A stretch of 64,000 bases of DNA. Origin: Tilletia caries (lineage: Eukaryota > Basidiomycota > Exobasidiomycetes > Tilletiales > Tilletiaceae). Below the pieces are notes generated by a model. That model did no database searches. It had not been told where the DNA came from and was given only the letters and a program-made list of their open reading frames with translations. Location of the stretch: positions 372,001 through 436,000 of the forward strand of contig JALUTQ010000004.1 of NCBI GenBank assembly GCA_032718865.1, in the 5' to 3' direction. Both the position numbers and the translations under genes were made by a program. Shown here piece by piece: positions 11,902 to 23,877 of the stretch (position 1 is the stretch's first letter; every line of letters begins with the position of its first letter).

Positions 11902-13120
11902 GATACACACCCACGAGTCTTCAGTCTTGCTGAGCCATTTTGAGGGAGTCATCCATCACTATCATCACACCCGTCTTCGTCGAGTTGCACTGCCTCGGTC
12001 TCGACCCGCTCACGTGCACCACTTCTCTTCACACCTCGCACTTCAGCAATGGGATCAAGGACACTTTCAGATCAAACAGACACGCGCGGTGAGCAACAGG
12101 TTGAAAGTGAGAAGGGAGACGAGGATGGCATTGAGAGATGAAGGTATGGACAGCAGTAAAAAAAAAAGAGTGTCCCGCGACGTCTTGGCGCCGCCCCGGC
12201 CTCTGATAATGAGCCTGGGACAGTTTCCTATTTGGTCACGGGGACGCCCCCGTAAAGAAAGCATTCGTCTTGTCCACCACGCATCCCTGCTGAACAGAGA
12301 CACTTGGCACCCGTACATCAAGATGGCTGCACGAAATGACCGCAGAACGATCCTGTGCAGGGGTGTGGCTGGCAGCTGTGAGGCGAGGGAGGCGAGCGCG
12401 CATGGAGGCGAGGGAGAGAGAGGAGAGAGAGGAGAGAGAGGAGAGAGAGGAGAGAGGGAGAGAGAGAGAAAAGAGTCAGAAAGAGATCATCACTGAAGGA
12501 AGAGACGATTCCAAAGAGGCAGACTCACACGTAAGTTTTTGATCGAAGAGAAGAAGAGGAAGACGCGAAGGAAGGGAAGACGGGAGTTTTTATAGGGCCG
12601 TGCTCGGAGCCTTTCTGTGTCACGAATGAATGGACTGCTGGGTAGCAACAATCGGGGCCTGGCTTCCGGATTGGGTTCAGCCTGTTCAGGGGCTGCCCCG
12701 CGCACTTGGTCCCACCCATGGAGCCAGCCCAAGAGAGACGTGCCTGTGGATTGCCTCATCTGCTTAAATACTGAAGCTGACTCTTCTCTCCCCTCCGATC
12801 CTGGCGTCCCTGCTTCTGCGCCACGACCACGTTCGCCGCCCCCTGTCGTGTCGTCGTCGGTCCAGCCGGTGAGTAGCTCCGACTGACTCTGGCTGTGGAC
12901 TGACTGGGACGCTCAAGTGTTGCTCTCTTGCGATCCCCACAGACTGCATACATCTTCACACACTCCCCGCGCTCCCTTCCCTTTCCTCCCATCCCTCCCT
13001 TCTGTGATTGCTCTCCCCTGCTCCTCTCTGTCCCACTGCTCTGTCTGCTCCCCCCCCTGAGCTACACAGGTCGTTCTTCAGATTGTCTCTCCCGTCCACC
13101 GACAGCAACACGCGGCACGA
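11902..13120. other. Long intergenic region: purine microsatellite and kinase promoter
   Basis: About 1.2 kb with no credible gene. It holds a GGAGAGA-type purine microsatellite around 12408-12470 and, from 12950 to 13080, a C/T-rich tract that is probably the promoter and leader of the downstream kinase gene. Confidence 0.5.
12408..12470 (+). repeat. (GGAGAGAGA)n purine microsatellite
   Basis: A run made almost entirely of G and A, with GGAGAGAGA-like units repeated several times and grading into (GA)n. Purely repetitive and noncoding in context. Confidence 0.85.
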
Positions 13121-16100
13121 ATGGCAGCGACTACCTCGGGACAGTACCCTCACCAGTACCAGCAGCAGCAGCAGCAGCGCTCATCAGGAGGCAGACCGCT
13201 TCCCGTCCCCCCGCAAGGACAGCCACAGCAGCAGCAGCAGCAGCAGCAGTACTACTCCTCAAACCCTGCCACCGAGGCAGCCTGGTACGAGCACGAAGCT
13301 CGTTTCCACCAGCCTTCCTACATCTTCCAGCCCCAGCAACAACAACAGCAACAGCAGCATTCCCAATTCCAACAATATCCTCCCCACCAGCAACCGCAAC
13401 AGTGGCAGAACTCGGCCTCGCGTCCTGCGCCTCAAGGTGGCGCTCAGCCCTACCACTACCCAACCCCGCAGTACAGCAACCAGCAAGCCGGGCCTCCGTC
13501 ATCATACCCATATCATCATCAACAGCAGGCTCAGGACGCCTTCGTGACTGCTAACTCGCGCTTCCCCAATCCATACGCCAACCGCGCCGGAAGTAGGATC
13601 GTCGACAACGAGAACACTAGCACCCTACGCGTCGGCGCTGCTAAAGGCAGTGCTTTTATGCACAAGGGCTTCTGGGACATTATCTCGCTCGTCAACAACC
13701 AGTCCGGCTCCCCTTCTCGCTTACTCGCTCCTCCAGGCCCGTCCAATCGTTTTGGTGGATCGAACCCGTCGAGCCCCTCCAAGTTCAAGACCACGCTCGG
13801 CAAGGCTACTGCAGGCCTTCGACGCGTTCCCGTTCCAGCTGCTCCCGCCTCTCACGCGCCATCATACGCCGCACAATCACAAGCACCGCCTGCCATGTCC
13901 GAAGCTACCTTTGATTCTGCCTACTCAGGTCCAGGCTCGCCTGCCAGCAGCCACCCCTCAGAACAGCACAACGCCACACGCGTCGTGTCTGGCACTCACG
14001 CCGTTCCTATGGCAAACAATCTCATGACAGGCCCACGCGCCACCAAGAAGCGCATCAGTATCGATATGATCAGTGCGCCTCATCCGGAGACCTTTGTCCA
14101 CGCGGCCCACGCCAGCGACGCCGAGCAGGCAGAGGTCATTCTCAAGCGATGGAGTCGCGACGGAATGGGTCAAATCGCAGGTTCGTATCCGTTCCCTCGA
14201 GCATGGCGGCCATCTCGAGACTTGCAACTGACTTATTTTCTATCTTTGTCAAATCAGATCCCCGCTGGGTGGAGCCCCTGAAAGAGGCTATGCGCATGCA
14301 GGCAGCTCGCAGTCAAGCTCAAGCAGTCGCTGAGGTTCAGGCGGCAATGCATCAGGAGAGCGTCATCGTCGACCAACCACGCCAGCTCGAAATCAAGAAC
14401 GGCGCGCCCAGCACTACAGCAAGCACTATGACCACCTCTACTGCTCGCGGACCAGGCGGCCATACTGGGCCCGGGAGCCAGTACTACAGCGCCATGGGAG
14501 GCACCTTCTCGCCCGTTCTTATGCGCGGTGCCAATCAGAACCCATTTGACAATATTCAGGAGGAAGGAGGACCGCATGTCGACGACATCACCGCCGCTGT
14601 CAACAACCTCGCAGGTCTCTCGCCTCGTCCCACTTCCGGAGATGCTGGCGATGAGGTTCTCATGCCGCCTCGACCATTCCAGGGCCTCGGCCTGCCTCGG
14701 TCGAACACACAAGACACAATGCTTGTGTACAGCCCGGGAGAGGCAGAAACTGATAGTGCACAAGGTGGTGCTGGCCAAGCAGCTGGCTACATGCAGTATC
14801 GTCCGAGCGGAGCAACATTGACAAAGGCTAACGTCATGAATGCGCGGCCCAGCAGCAAGTACGATGGTCTCCCGGGTGCGGCAGGGTTGCCCATGAACAC
14901 CGACGGAAGGCCGACGACGATGCTCATTCATGACATGCCGCCGCCTAATGCTCCTCACTCGGCTGGTCTGCCGCACTCGCAAGGAGCGGCCCAAGCTCAA
15001 ACTGGTTACGCAGGCGATGAGCAGGCTGCTGACGAGCAGGACGGCAACGCGGCCTTTGTCAACATGACGGGAACTCTCACCGCTAGTTCAGCACCCGGAG
15101 GACTCGCCCTCGCCATCCAGGCTGCCGCGATCCGCCCTTCCCTCCAGACGATCGAGAAGAGCGTTGCGGCCAAGATCTACTTTGAGAATCTGTACTACTC
15201 CATCCTCAAGAAGCCCCGCGCACGCGACACACGTAAAGCCGGACTCGAGGCCGAACTTGCCTCGCTCGGAAACAGGATCAGCGAGCTGGAGAAGGCGGCG
15301 ATCCGGGCCAAGTGGATGGCAAACGAGACCGAGTACCTGCGCGAGATGCGGGCCCGGGTGAACGTGAACTCCTTTGTGCGACTCAAGACGATCGGGCATG
15401 GTGCGTTTGGTGTCGTTGCGCTCGTCAAGGAACGCGGCACGGGTGGGCTGTTTGCGATGAAGCAGCTGCGTAAGGCGGATATGCTTCGCAAAGGGCAGGA
15501 GGGGCATGTGCGGGCGGAGCGTGATTTGATGACGAGTGCGAGTGCGAGTGCTAGTGCGAGATGGATCGTGAAGCTTGTGTACAGCTTCCAGGATGTGGAC
15601 CATCTCTACCTCATCATGTGAGTAGCATCCGGTTTCCCTTTCGAACTCTGCTGCGAGGATCGCAAGTGCACTGACTTTGACGCCTTCTTTCCCTCGCATA
15701 ATCGTAGGGAGTTCATGGGTGGCGGAGACTTGCTCAATCTACTCATTGAGAAAGACATCTTCGAGGAAGACTTCGCACGCTTCTACGTGGCCGAGATGAT
15801 TCTCGGCATCCACGAAGCTCATCGGTTCGGCTACATCCACCGCGACATCAAGCCAGACAACTTCCTCTTCACCGCCGACGGCCACATCAAGCTTGCCGAC
15901 TTTGGACTGTGTCAGAGCTTCCACTGGGCTCACGACGGAGCTTACTACGACCAACAGCGCAAGCATCTCCTTAGGAAGCACGGCATTGACCTCGATGACT
16001 CCCACCCGGGTGCCGTCGCAGGTCGACGGAGGGGAGCGGCTGCCCTTCAGGCTCAACAGAAGCAGGGCGGAGGCGGGGGCGGAAAGCCGGGCAACGGCTT

Positions 16101-17185
16101 GAACGAGAAGGAGTTGGGCGATGTGATGAGCGATCGGAATGAGGATGGTACGCCCATGACGCACGTCCTTACGTGGAGAGACAAGAACAAGAAGAAGATT
16201 GCGTACTCTGTCGTTGGTGAGTGTTCACCGAGATGTTTTCGCACAGAAGGCATTCTTTGCCAGTATCCTTTTTTACTCATGATTCTTGCGCTTTTGAACA
16301 ACATAGGTACCAACAACTACATGGCACCCGAGGTGCTCCGTGGCCTGGGCTACGACCAGGGTTGCGACTGGTGGTCTCTGGGAGTCATCGTCTTCGAGAT
16401 GCTGTACGGCTACCCGCCGTTCGTCTCCAAGTCGCGCCATCTCACGAGACAGAAGATCCTCAACTGGCGTCAGACGCTCAAGTTCCCACCCCGACCCAAG
16501 GTCGGCCGCGATGCACATGACTTCATCTCCAAGCTCATCTGCGAGCGCGAGGACCGACTGGGCACGGTGGGGAACGCCTCGGTCAGTCGACCGAACAGTA
16601 TCATCCAGCGCGAACGGCGATCGGGTATCCTGGGCACCGGTCCCAATGGAGCGCCGATCGCCAATTCCGGTCTGATGGACGGCGTCGAGGACCTGATGGC
16701 CCACCCGTGGTTCCGCAATATCGACTGGACGAGCCTGCATCGCCAACGGGCTCCCTTCCGGCCGGCGCTGACCCACCCGGCGGACACGAAGCACTTTGAG
16801 GATGACATCGAGGCGGAACCGCTGCCGGCGCCAGGGGCTGGAGAGCCGGGGGCGAACCCGAATGCGGACCAGCCGCGGGACCCGATGTTGAGAGACAAGG
16901 AGCACGGGAAGAATCTGTTGGAGATGCGCAAGCAGCTTGCGTTTGTGGTGAGTTTTTCTTTTCTTTCTTTCCTTTAAGTTTTTCTATTTCACAGAGACGC
17001 CCATTGACTGACTCGCCTTTCTCTCTGTCGGAATGCAGGGGTACACTTTCAAGGCGCCCCGCGATGTCAACTTCCTGGAAGAGAGTGCGAAGGGCAAGGG
17101 CAAGCAGCCCACCGCAGTCAACCAGCGCGGCCGTTCACAAGAACCAACGGAGACCGGCTCGCGGCTACGCAGCATGTCGATGTAG
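13121..17185 (+). CDS. NDR/LATS-family AGC protein kinase
   Basis: Exons 13121-14180, 14258-15617, 15708-16216, 16307-16947, 17039-17185; about 1238 aa. A 700-residue N-terminal region is Gln/Ser/Pro-rich with polyQ runs from CAG tracts. It is followed by an NDR-type regulatory helix ([14 protein letters not shown], the usual Mob-binding position). Catalytic motifs are intact: [26 protein letters not shown], and APEVL with the NDR-type activation segment AYSVVGTNNYM. A roughly 100-residue insert lies between DFG and APE, as in the family. The hydrophobic motif FVGYTF has the Thr that Hippo-type kinases phosphorylate. Such kinases act in polarity (Cbk1/Orb6) or mitotic exit/septation (Dbf2/Sid2). 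The activation-loop and C-lobe wording lies between the two groups, so the subtype is left open. A Ser-Ala repeat interrupts the N-lobe near 15535-15560. Confidence 0.93.
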
Positions 17186-17671
17186 ACCGCCTTCCCGTTC
17201 AACGACCAGAACGCGCGCGAAAAGAGACGGGGGCCAAGCACGCGGAAGACATCGCCAGTATAACAACAACCCAACCAGTCCGACGACCCCCTCTTTACAA
17301 CTCACGACTCTTGACGATTTCCTCTGACAATGACTTCCTGCTTCCATCTCTTCTCTTTTTCTACGAGCGTTGTTGCCATTAGTGTCCCCCTTTCACCATC
17401 TTATACTCCTCAACTTTCACGTGTTCCGGCCCATTCGTCTTTCTGCGCCCAGATAACCTAACCCCCTTTGCAGATGTTGGACCCCCGTTGTAGGAGCCTT
17501 CGTCAGGACTCGAGTGTCATTTCCCATAACCTAACCCAAACGCTGAATCGTGAAGATGTTCGATTTCGATGCCTTGCATGAGCGGTTTGCCCCAAGTCTA
17601 GAGTGATGCATAGTAACGAAGTGTGTCGACGAGGCGTATGGGTGCTTCGAGAGCAAGATAGGCGAGACTCC
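17186..17671. other. Convergent 3' regions of kinase and zuotin genes
   Basis: About 490 nt between two converging stop codons. No gene or distinct repeat seen; expected to hold both 3' untranslated regions. Confidence 0.5.
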
Positions 17672-19139
17672 TTATGCGAATACACCAGCGGCAACGCCCT
17701 TGCTGTCCGCTGCGGCCTGGAGAAGCTTCTTGACCTCGTCCGGCTTGCCCTCTCCGACCTTCTCGGCGTCTGCCCTGAGCTTGACGACATCCTCCGGCTC
17801 AAGGGCGGAGGAGATGGCGTCGAGTGCGTTGAGCTGTGCCTCCACAACATTGGCAGGCGCCGACGCGCCCGCGGGTTGGAAGTAGTTGCAAGCAGTGACG
17901 AGCTTCGAGAGAGCCTTCTTCTCCGTCTTGAGCTTCTTCTTAGCGGCCTCCTTGGTCTTCTTCGCATCTGCCCTCGACAACTTGTCCTCCTCGTCCTTCT
18001 TCTTCTGAGCCTCGGCCTCAGCAGCCTTGGCAGCGGCCTCCTCGGCCTTCTTCTGCTCGAGTGCTGCGCGGGCGGCTGCGAGACCGCCGGGCCCACCGGC
18101 TACTCCACCCTTGCCGCCCTTCTTGGCTTCGCGGGCAGCCTTCTCCTCGGCCTTGAACTTCTTGATGCGCGGGTCGGCGGCGAGAGCCTTGTCGACGAGG
18201 TTACGGACACGGGTGTTGTCCTCCTTCTTTCTGCGTGTGCGCTCGTTCTTGTTCTTCTTCTCCATGTATCGCTTCTCGTCTCGGCTGTGAGGAAGAGCGC
18301 GGTTGCATTCAGCTACTGAGCCATGTTTTGGAAAAGGATAGACGCGTCTCTCTTTCGCAAACTCACTTGTCGCTGCCTTCGTTGATGTCCTTGTCGAGGT
18401 ACTCGAAGCTGCGCCAGCTGTCAAAGTTGTACCAGAAGTCGTAGAAGGCGTTGACCTCCTCTTTGGAGCTGTTGTCGTCGCCAATGCTAGGGACCTTTCC
18501 TTTCTTAGGCTCAGAGAATCGCGCCTCACGCTCGAAGACGGGACCCCAGAGCGCGCAGAACTTCTCGGGCTTCTCCTTGCCGGTGGGTACCTTCTCGTCG
18601 TCAATGGCCTCGTCAACGGAGTCGAACTGACGCCGCCTTTCGGGGTTTGCGAGGACTTCGTGCGCCTTGGCAATGCATTTGAAAAAGGAGTCGTCGTTGC
18701 TCGAGCCCGAGGTGCCGGCCTTCTTGTCAGGGTGATGCTTGAGTACCTTCTTGCGGTGAGCGATCTTGATCTGGTTCGGTGTTGCCTTCCACCGGAGAGC
18801 CGAGATACCGAGGACGGCGTAGTGGTCCTGCGACTTCCACTCCTTGGGGTCGGACGCCAGGAGGTCAGCTGGCTCGTCCTCCTCCGGAATGCCGAGGTCC
18901 TCGCTCTCGAGCAGGGCATCAGCAGCAGCGCGCTCTGCTCCGAGACGCTCGCGCTCCGCAGCGTCATCAGCGGCGAAGTCGTGCTTGTTCAAGGTGCGGC
19001 GAGTGTGGCTGAAGAAGGCCGCTCCGACGGGGATGAGCTCGGCATCGGTGAGGGCGGAGATGGGCTTCTTGCTGGACGAGGCCTTGGCAGAAGCACCGGC
19101 GACCGGCAGGGCGTACGGGAGACCGATGATAGCAGCCAT
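17672..19139 (-). CDS. ZUO1: Zuotin, ribosome-associated J-domain chaperone
   Basis: Two exons on the minus strand: 19139-18367 and 18284-17672 (82-nt intron); 461 aa. Zuotin is the Hsp40 of the ribosome-associated complex; with Ssz1 it stimulates the ribosome-bound Hsp70 Ssb on nascent chains. The sequence shows the zuotin-specific N-terminal region, then a J-domain (DHYAVLGI..., HPD in [10 protein letters not shown], and [13 protein letters not shown]) at about residues 108-180. Next are the [17 protein letters not shown] and [17 protein letters not shown] blocks and a long charged Lys/Glu/Ala helix that contacts the ribosome. The C-terminal part corresponds to the four-helix bundle. Splicing gives [14 protein letters not shown] across the junction, matching the family. 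Length agrees with fungal homologues. Confidence 0.96.
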
Positions 19140-19368
19140 AATGTTCTCTTTACTTGTGGCAGCAGTTCGTCGCCGTCCGCATGAAGAAGCAGAAGATCGC
19201 GATTCAATTGCAGCAAGAAAAAACTCGGGACAGTCGAGCCGACAAGAACTTCGCCCATACATGGATCATCGATCATCGGAATAAGAGGTTGGAATACATG
19301 TGTGGACTCGAAGCATCGCATGGTGGCAGGATGTCGGTGGGCTTGTGGTGTTCGTACTGCGTACCGGG

Positions 19369-19761
19369 TCAGGACATTTCCACATCGTCGTCACCGCCAA
19401 CGTGTTCCTCCGTCTTGGCGGAATTCAGCCGAAGTCCCTCGAGCTCGGTCTCCAACGCTTCCGAATCCGATTGATGCAAGACTGCGTCGTCGGCCGTCTC
19501 GTCCTCCTCTTTCTTGGTGATCATCGGCTGAGCCAGTGCCGCACGAGCCATCTCAAGGATGGTGTCGTCCTTTAGGTCCTGCCGCAAGCCCGCTAGCTCC
19601 TCCCTAACTGCGTCCCTGTTCAGCCGTAGCAGCTGGGGATTCGTCCCGATCTCATCGTCTTCCAGATCTTGCGCGTACTGCTCGTTACTGTTGTCTGGCC
19701 TGTAGTCGTCGTCGTAGTCTTCGTCGTAGTCCTCTTCGTCGCACTGCTCATAGAGGGTCAT
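19369..19761 (-). CDS. Small acidic protein, paralogue of the 7463-8329 gene product
   Basis: Minus-strand frame of 130 aa with ATG at 19761. Not recognised by family. The N-terminus is Asp/Glu/Tyr-rich (EEDYDEDYDDDYRPD). The middle carries ELAGLRQDLKDDTILEMARA, strongly reminiscent of the C-terminal repeat of the acidic protein at 7463-8329, and the C-terminal part has a second weaker LETELEGLRL segment. Probably a soluble, partly helical protein. A possible TATA element (TATAAA on the minus strand, 20047-20052) lies about 290 nt upstream. Extra 5' exons cannot be excluded. Confidence 0.6.
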   Translation of the reverse strand: MTLYEQCDEEDYDEDYDDDYRPDNSNEQYAQDLEDDEIGTNPQLLRLNRDAVREELAGLRQDLKDDTILEMARAALAQPMITKKEEDETADDAVLHQSDSEALETELEGLRLNSAKTEEHVGGDDDVEMS

Positions 19762-20356
19762 ATTGGCTGTGAGATCGGTAGATGAAAGTCGTCGTCAGCA
19801 TGATGCTTTGCTTTCATAGCCTTGATCAGTCCGACGCACTGGAATCGCCTTCCTCTTCCTGCTTGACTTTGAAATCGCTGACCTCCGCTGAGTTCTTGTT
19901 GTTGTTGTTGTCCTGAGGCTGGTGCATAATGGATGGGAATCAAAGTGGAAAGGCGTTGTGGTAAGAGGAAGCGCAGGGAGGAAGAAGTGGGTGAGTGTAT
20001 GTAGATGGGGGTAAGCATGTCCAGTCAGCGATGGAATGACGCCCCTTTATATGCGTTGCATTCACCCCTTCAGTCCCTCTTCCTCAGCTCAGTGCTTTGT
20101 TGTTCTTGTCGACTTCTCGAGAAGATAGGGAGGTCTACACAGAGCCACCGGCGACAAAGGGAAGGTTTCGAGAATCTCGGAAAGAGCCGACAACGACAAC
20201 ACATTCATTGTCGATACCCCCTTGCTTGTTCCTTACCGGGTTTGGTTCCCTTCAGCTTTGCCTGGCTCGTTGTCGTTACAAACTTCCGAGAAGCTCGAGT
20301 TTTGTGGAGCTCAACAGTGAGTATCCCAAATCCCAATGTGTGCAGAGTGAGAATCT
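19762..20356. other. Promoter region of the small acidic gene
   Basis: About 590 nt between two minus-strand genes. Contains a GTT-rich short repeat around 19897-19912 and a TATA-like box at 20047-20052. No gene supported. Confidence 0.4.
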
Positions 20357-22246
20357 CTATGACAACCGAAGCTCAGGCTTGCCTTCCCCCGAATGGTTTA
20401 AAAGAACAGCCGCCTTCCTCAGATCGGACTCCTGCTCCCATACCCCGTCTTCCGCTCGGATCCTCACCCGGAACGAGGGAGGCAGCCGCTGCAGCCGTTC
20501 CACCTTGCCCTTCCGCCTGACCACGCGGAAGTACTGGGTGACGTTGCGCAGATGAACGTGCCAGGAGACGTACTCCAGCGCCTCGGGACATTTCGCCAGC
20601 AGCAGCAACGATGGCTGGTCCGGCGGGAGCCACACAGCTCCCATGTGCTCGATACGAAGGACGCGTAGACTCCTTGCGCTCCTTAGGGCGAGAATCGTTT
20701 GACGAAGCTGTGCTGCCGCTGCTGCAGGTGTGATCGCCGGTACCTGGGGGACTTCGCATGTCGAGCACAGAATCAACTCTTGCAGATTCGGGAAATGGTC
20801 CGATGAGAATACGTGTCCGAGCTGCAGATTGAGGTCGGCGAGTGACTCGCTCGAGACCTCGATGTCCAGACAGGTGATCGCTTCCGCTGCTTTCCGAAGC
20901 CCTTTCGAGTTGAGCCACCGCCAGAGCTGGAGTGAGTCCAGATCCTTCGCGGCGTCCAGCTGGAGATGTCTGGGTCTGGCGCCCGCTCGGATGTAGTGCT
21001 CCGCTACCTCCTTCGATGCCCTGAGAACGCGAATCTGACCGAGCAGGGAGGCGCGGCTTGGCTGGTCGAGTAAGGTGCGTGCATCTGCCAGGGTGTTTCC
21101 GGATAATGACCATTCCCGGATCGAATGGGAATGCCGCTCCGCGAAGGCGGCCTGTCTCGATGCTCGATCGGCGTCTCGGTAACATTTGAACACATCCCGC
21201 GACAGAGATATCGACTGGAGCCTCCGGAAGGTGTGGTTGAAACCCACAGGACCATTCTGGTTATTTTCAATCGCAAGATCTTCGAGTCTGGCACCGTGTA
21301 CTGTCAGGAAACTTAGGATCTCGACCCACTCTGCTGAGTCATGGGAACCCGCAAACTTGATCCGAGCGGAGCGAAGCCGTGGCCAACTGGCCAACATCAC
21401 CTCTGTGTACCCTGCATGATCGATGTCGAAAAGGCAGAAGCCAACCGAGAGCTCCCGTACGTGCTTGGCTAGATGTTGGACTATGTCCGACCAGATCTCG
21501 CGAGGCGGAGCTATACCCGCGACGGCGGCGTAGGCCGATGAAGGGAAGGGCCGATGGACCGTATTGTCGAACTCAAACACCACAAGGTTGGGCGAACTTA
21601 TGGATTGGATCAGGCTCGGGAAGGTGTCCCAGCTCATCCCGAAAGCATTGGTCACGGCCGCCATCATCTCCGCTTCCGACGCGTATACGAAGGAGTCCGT
21701 AGCGTCGATGTCGACGATCATCCTGAGAGCGCAGATGCGGCTCATCAAATTGGGCGTCCTCTCCAGATTGGACTTCATAAAGGCGATGTCCGAGGCTGCG
21801 ACCGAGATATCGATCCGTGGAAGCGGGGTCTTGCTGCGCTTTTCAATCAGACTGAGCAAGGAGCCTACTTCTCCCCATTTCCAGTAAATGGGAAATGGGG
21901 GAACGGGCTGTCTGCTTCGTCTGCTGTGCGACCTGTATCGGAACTTGTCGTAGACGTCGTCCTCTCGAATGCGAACGAACTCGATTTTTTCGATCAGGGC
22001 CGGACCAGGGTTGGCCTCGAAGAAACGGCAGATCTGATCGGACCTTTGAATGCGGATGTCGAGGTATCGGACCATGTGCGGGAGCGTGAGCCTTCGGATG
22101 TGCTTGGACACCGTTGACAACGCGACCAGGTCGACCATTTCCCGCTCCAGATAGGTCGCTATGAGAGCGAAGAGCTCTGGGATGTGCATCACCCGCCATG
22201 CGTTGGTCACGGTCGGGACCGCCGATGGCGCGTTCCTGGCGGACAT
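20357..22246 (-). CDS. F-box-like protein, substrate unknown
   Basis: Single-exon minus-strand gene of 629 aa, ATG at 22246 and TAG at 20357. Residues about 17-60 form an F-box-like segment (VMHIPELFALIATYLE followed by LVALSTVSKHIRRLTLP). Such a segment would dock on Skp1 in an SCF ubiquitin ligase. The rest has irregular Leu-rich stretches (for example SEDHFPNLQEL-like and ARSLRVLRIEHMGA segments) as in the many fungal F-box proteins with degenerate leucine-rich repeats. No other domain is recognised. Members of this class vary quickly between species, and no substrate can be proposed. Confidence 0.75.
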   Translation of the reverse strand: MSARNAPSAVPTVTNAWRVMHIPELFALIATYLEREMVDLVALSTVSKHIRRLTLPHMVRYLDIRIQRSDQICRFFEANPGPALIEKIEFVRIREDDVYDKFRYRSHSRRSRQPVPPFPIYWKWGEVGSLLSLIEKRSKTPLPRIDISVAASDIAFMKSNLERTPNLMSRICALRMIVDIDATDSFVYASEAEMMAAVTNAFGMSWDTFPSLIQSISSPNLVVFEFDNTVHRPFPSSAYAAVAGIAPPREIWSDIVQHLAKHVRELSVGFCLFDIDHAGYTEVMLASWPRLRSARIKFAGSHDSAEWVEILSFLTVHGARLEDLAIENNQNGPVGFNHTFRRLQSISLSRDVFKCYRDADRASRQAAFAERHSHSIREWSLSGNTLADARTLLDQPSRASLLGQIRVLRASKEVAEHYIRAGARPRHLQLDAAKDLDSLQLWRWLNSKGLRKAAEAITCLDIEVSSESLADLNLQLGHVFSSDHFPNLQELILCSTCEVPQVPAITPAAAAAQLRQTILALRSARSLRVLRIEHMGAVWLPPDQPSLLLLAKCPEALEYVSWHVHLRNVTQYFRVVRRKGKVERLQRLPPSFRVRIRAEDGVWEQESDLRKAAVLLNHSGEGKPELRLS

Positions 22247-22728
22247 CTGCCTTGGGGTTCACAACGAGGGTTGAATCAAAGGAAAGAGAGAGATTGAGCA
22301 AGTCCCCGGTAGCGGTGCAGCGGGTTCGAAAGGCGAGGACGGGAAGAGAAGAGAAGATGAAAGCAGACTGGAGCGATTGGAGGGCCGGAGATGTTCGCCT
22401 CGTCGTGGTTGTCCTCTTCCCTTTGTTCCTTCTCTAATTTCACTTTTCACCGTCCGTCTTGATTTAAATATGTTTGGTCTCCGCTCCTCTTCTCGCGGAA
22501 AGGAGCCGCTTTACTGGTCGATTCTATTATGTGGTGGCATGAGCCAAGGCAGACATGATGTTGAAGGAGGAGTGTGTGGACTGAATAGATGTACAAGCTC
22601 GTCCCTACGATGCGGAGAAGGATGGAAGAGAAGAGAGGAAGCGGAATCCGGGCTATCATCTTTCGCAAGATGCTCAAGAAATGTATGTACAGGGCAAAAA
22701 GAAGGGATCGTTCTACTGGGTGTTCGCA
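22247..22728. other. Intergenic between syntaxin 3' end and F-box gene
   Basis: About 480 nt; no gene or clear repeat seen. It must contain the F-box gene promoter, with a C/T-rich stretch on the minus strand around 22290-22450. Confidence 0.4.
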
Positions 22729-23877
22729 TCAGCTCAAGAGCTGGAGATGATTTTGGCAAGGAAACAGGATGAGCGATTGGCACGGGTGGACGCAAGCCAG
22801 TAAATGCAGGCAGACTCACTGCCAAGAGGACAATCGCAATGACGAATCCGACGACGAGAAGAAGACAGAGCGCTCTACGGCCCGCTTTGCGTTGATATTC
22901 GTGCGCTGTTACGAGCTCGCGATCTGCTGCTTGTGTGTTGGTTGCGATCGAAGTTATGTTGTACTCGATGTTATCTGCAGAGTGAGGCAGACTTCATTCA
23001 GCGCTGTCACAACCAATGCCGACCGGGGGAGGGCGAAGATTAGCTTACCGATCATGCCACCTTGCTCTGTAACGATGTTGGCCAAGTCTCTGAAGATCTC
23101 GTTCAGTTCGTGGACTCCTCCTTCAATCTCCCGAATCTCCGCCTCTCGCTCGGCGATGAGTGCTTCCTGGAACTCGATGTCGGCTTGTGTCGGCCCCTCA
23201 ACGACAGCTTGGAGTTGTTGTTGTTGCTGTAGCCCTGGCGCACCCGAGTCGTCGTCTATCAGAGCTTGGGAGTCGTTCCGCGGACTTGAGAATTCGGTCA
23301 AGGCGGTATCGTTTGGATTGTCTTGATACCTCTGCCCGGCCGTACCTGTTGACGAACCTGGTACACTGGAGGTAGAAACAACTGACGTTCGATCCCCGGC
23401 GGCTTCTGCTTTCAGTCTGCGCTCCTTCTCCTTCTCCACATCGAGTGTACGTCGGCTGCGCTCGACACTGCCGCGCTGCACTTTCTGAAATCCGCGAAGG
23501 GCAGATTCGAAACAGAACTGTAGCTTGGAGACAGTAGCCTTGTACTGCTGCTGCTGGAGCTCAGGCTTGTCTGCATGCGCACCGGGAGCCGCATACTGAG
23601 TGGAGAGCGCCTTGACGTCTGTGGTGGAGTGCTGGATGAGATCTCTGGTGGAGTCGAGGAGAGCGGTGATGCGATGTTGCCAGTCCTTCGGCTGGGAGCG
23701 TGAGCTGAGACTGAGCAAGCGCTCGATGTTGGAGACGTTGCTGTTGATCTTGAGGATCTGGATCGCGGTTCGATCCGCCAGCCGCTTGAACTCGGGGTCG
23801 AGGGCTTCTTGGGTGGGCAGGATGGGCGCCGCGGTTGAGGTCGACGCCGGACCGCGCTCGAGATCGTTGAAGGACAT
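22729..23877 (-). CDS. PEP12: Pep12/syntaxin-7-type endosomal t-SNARE
   Basis: Minus-strand exons 23877-23049, 22974-22820 and 22740-22729; about 331 aa. The start MSFNDLERG resembles Pep12. Residues 25-150 form a syntaxin Habc-type helical domain. A low-complexity Gln-rich linker follows, then the Qa-SNARE motif beginning FQEALIAEREAEIREIEGG, with the central-layer Gln in NIVTEQGGMI and completed by the second exon (NIEYNITSIATNTQAA). A C-terminal membrane anchor (ALCLLLVVGFVIAIVLLA) ends the protein. The last exon is proposed to be only 12 nt (Leu-Leu-Ser-stop) after a 79-nt intron with a GTGAGT donor; reading through that intron would instead add about 100 unnatural residues. The protein would drive vesicle fusion at endosome/prevacuole membranes. 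Confidence 0.85.

Noticed and set aside
12408..12470. Repeat array that might be CRISPR-like
   Set aside because: Pure GA-rich microsatellite with no spacers, in a eukaryotic genome.
13131..13511. Ala/Val-rich minus-strand frame opposite the kinase N-terminus
   Set aside because: Product of CAG-repeat DNA read backwards; no start context or family match.
18285..18967. Long minus-strand frame overlapping zuotin exon 1
   Set aside because: Low-complexity Arg/Ser/Thr reading in the wrong frame; the zuotin J-domain is in the other frame.
22741..22819. 100-residue C-terminal extension of the syntaxin by reading through
   Set aside because: SNAREs end just after the membrane anchor, and the extra sequence begins with a GTGAGT donor; a 79-nt intron leading to Leu-Leu-Ser-stop is simpler.
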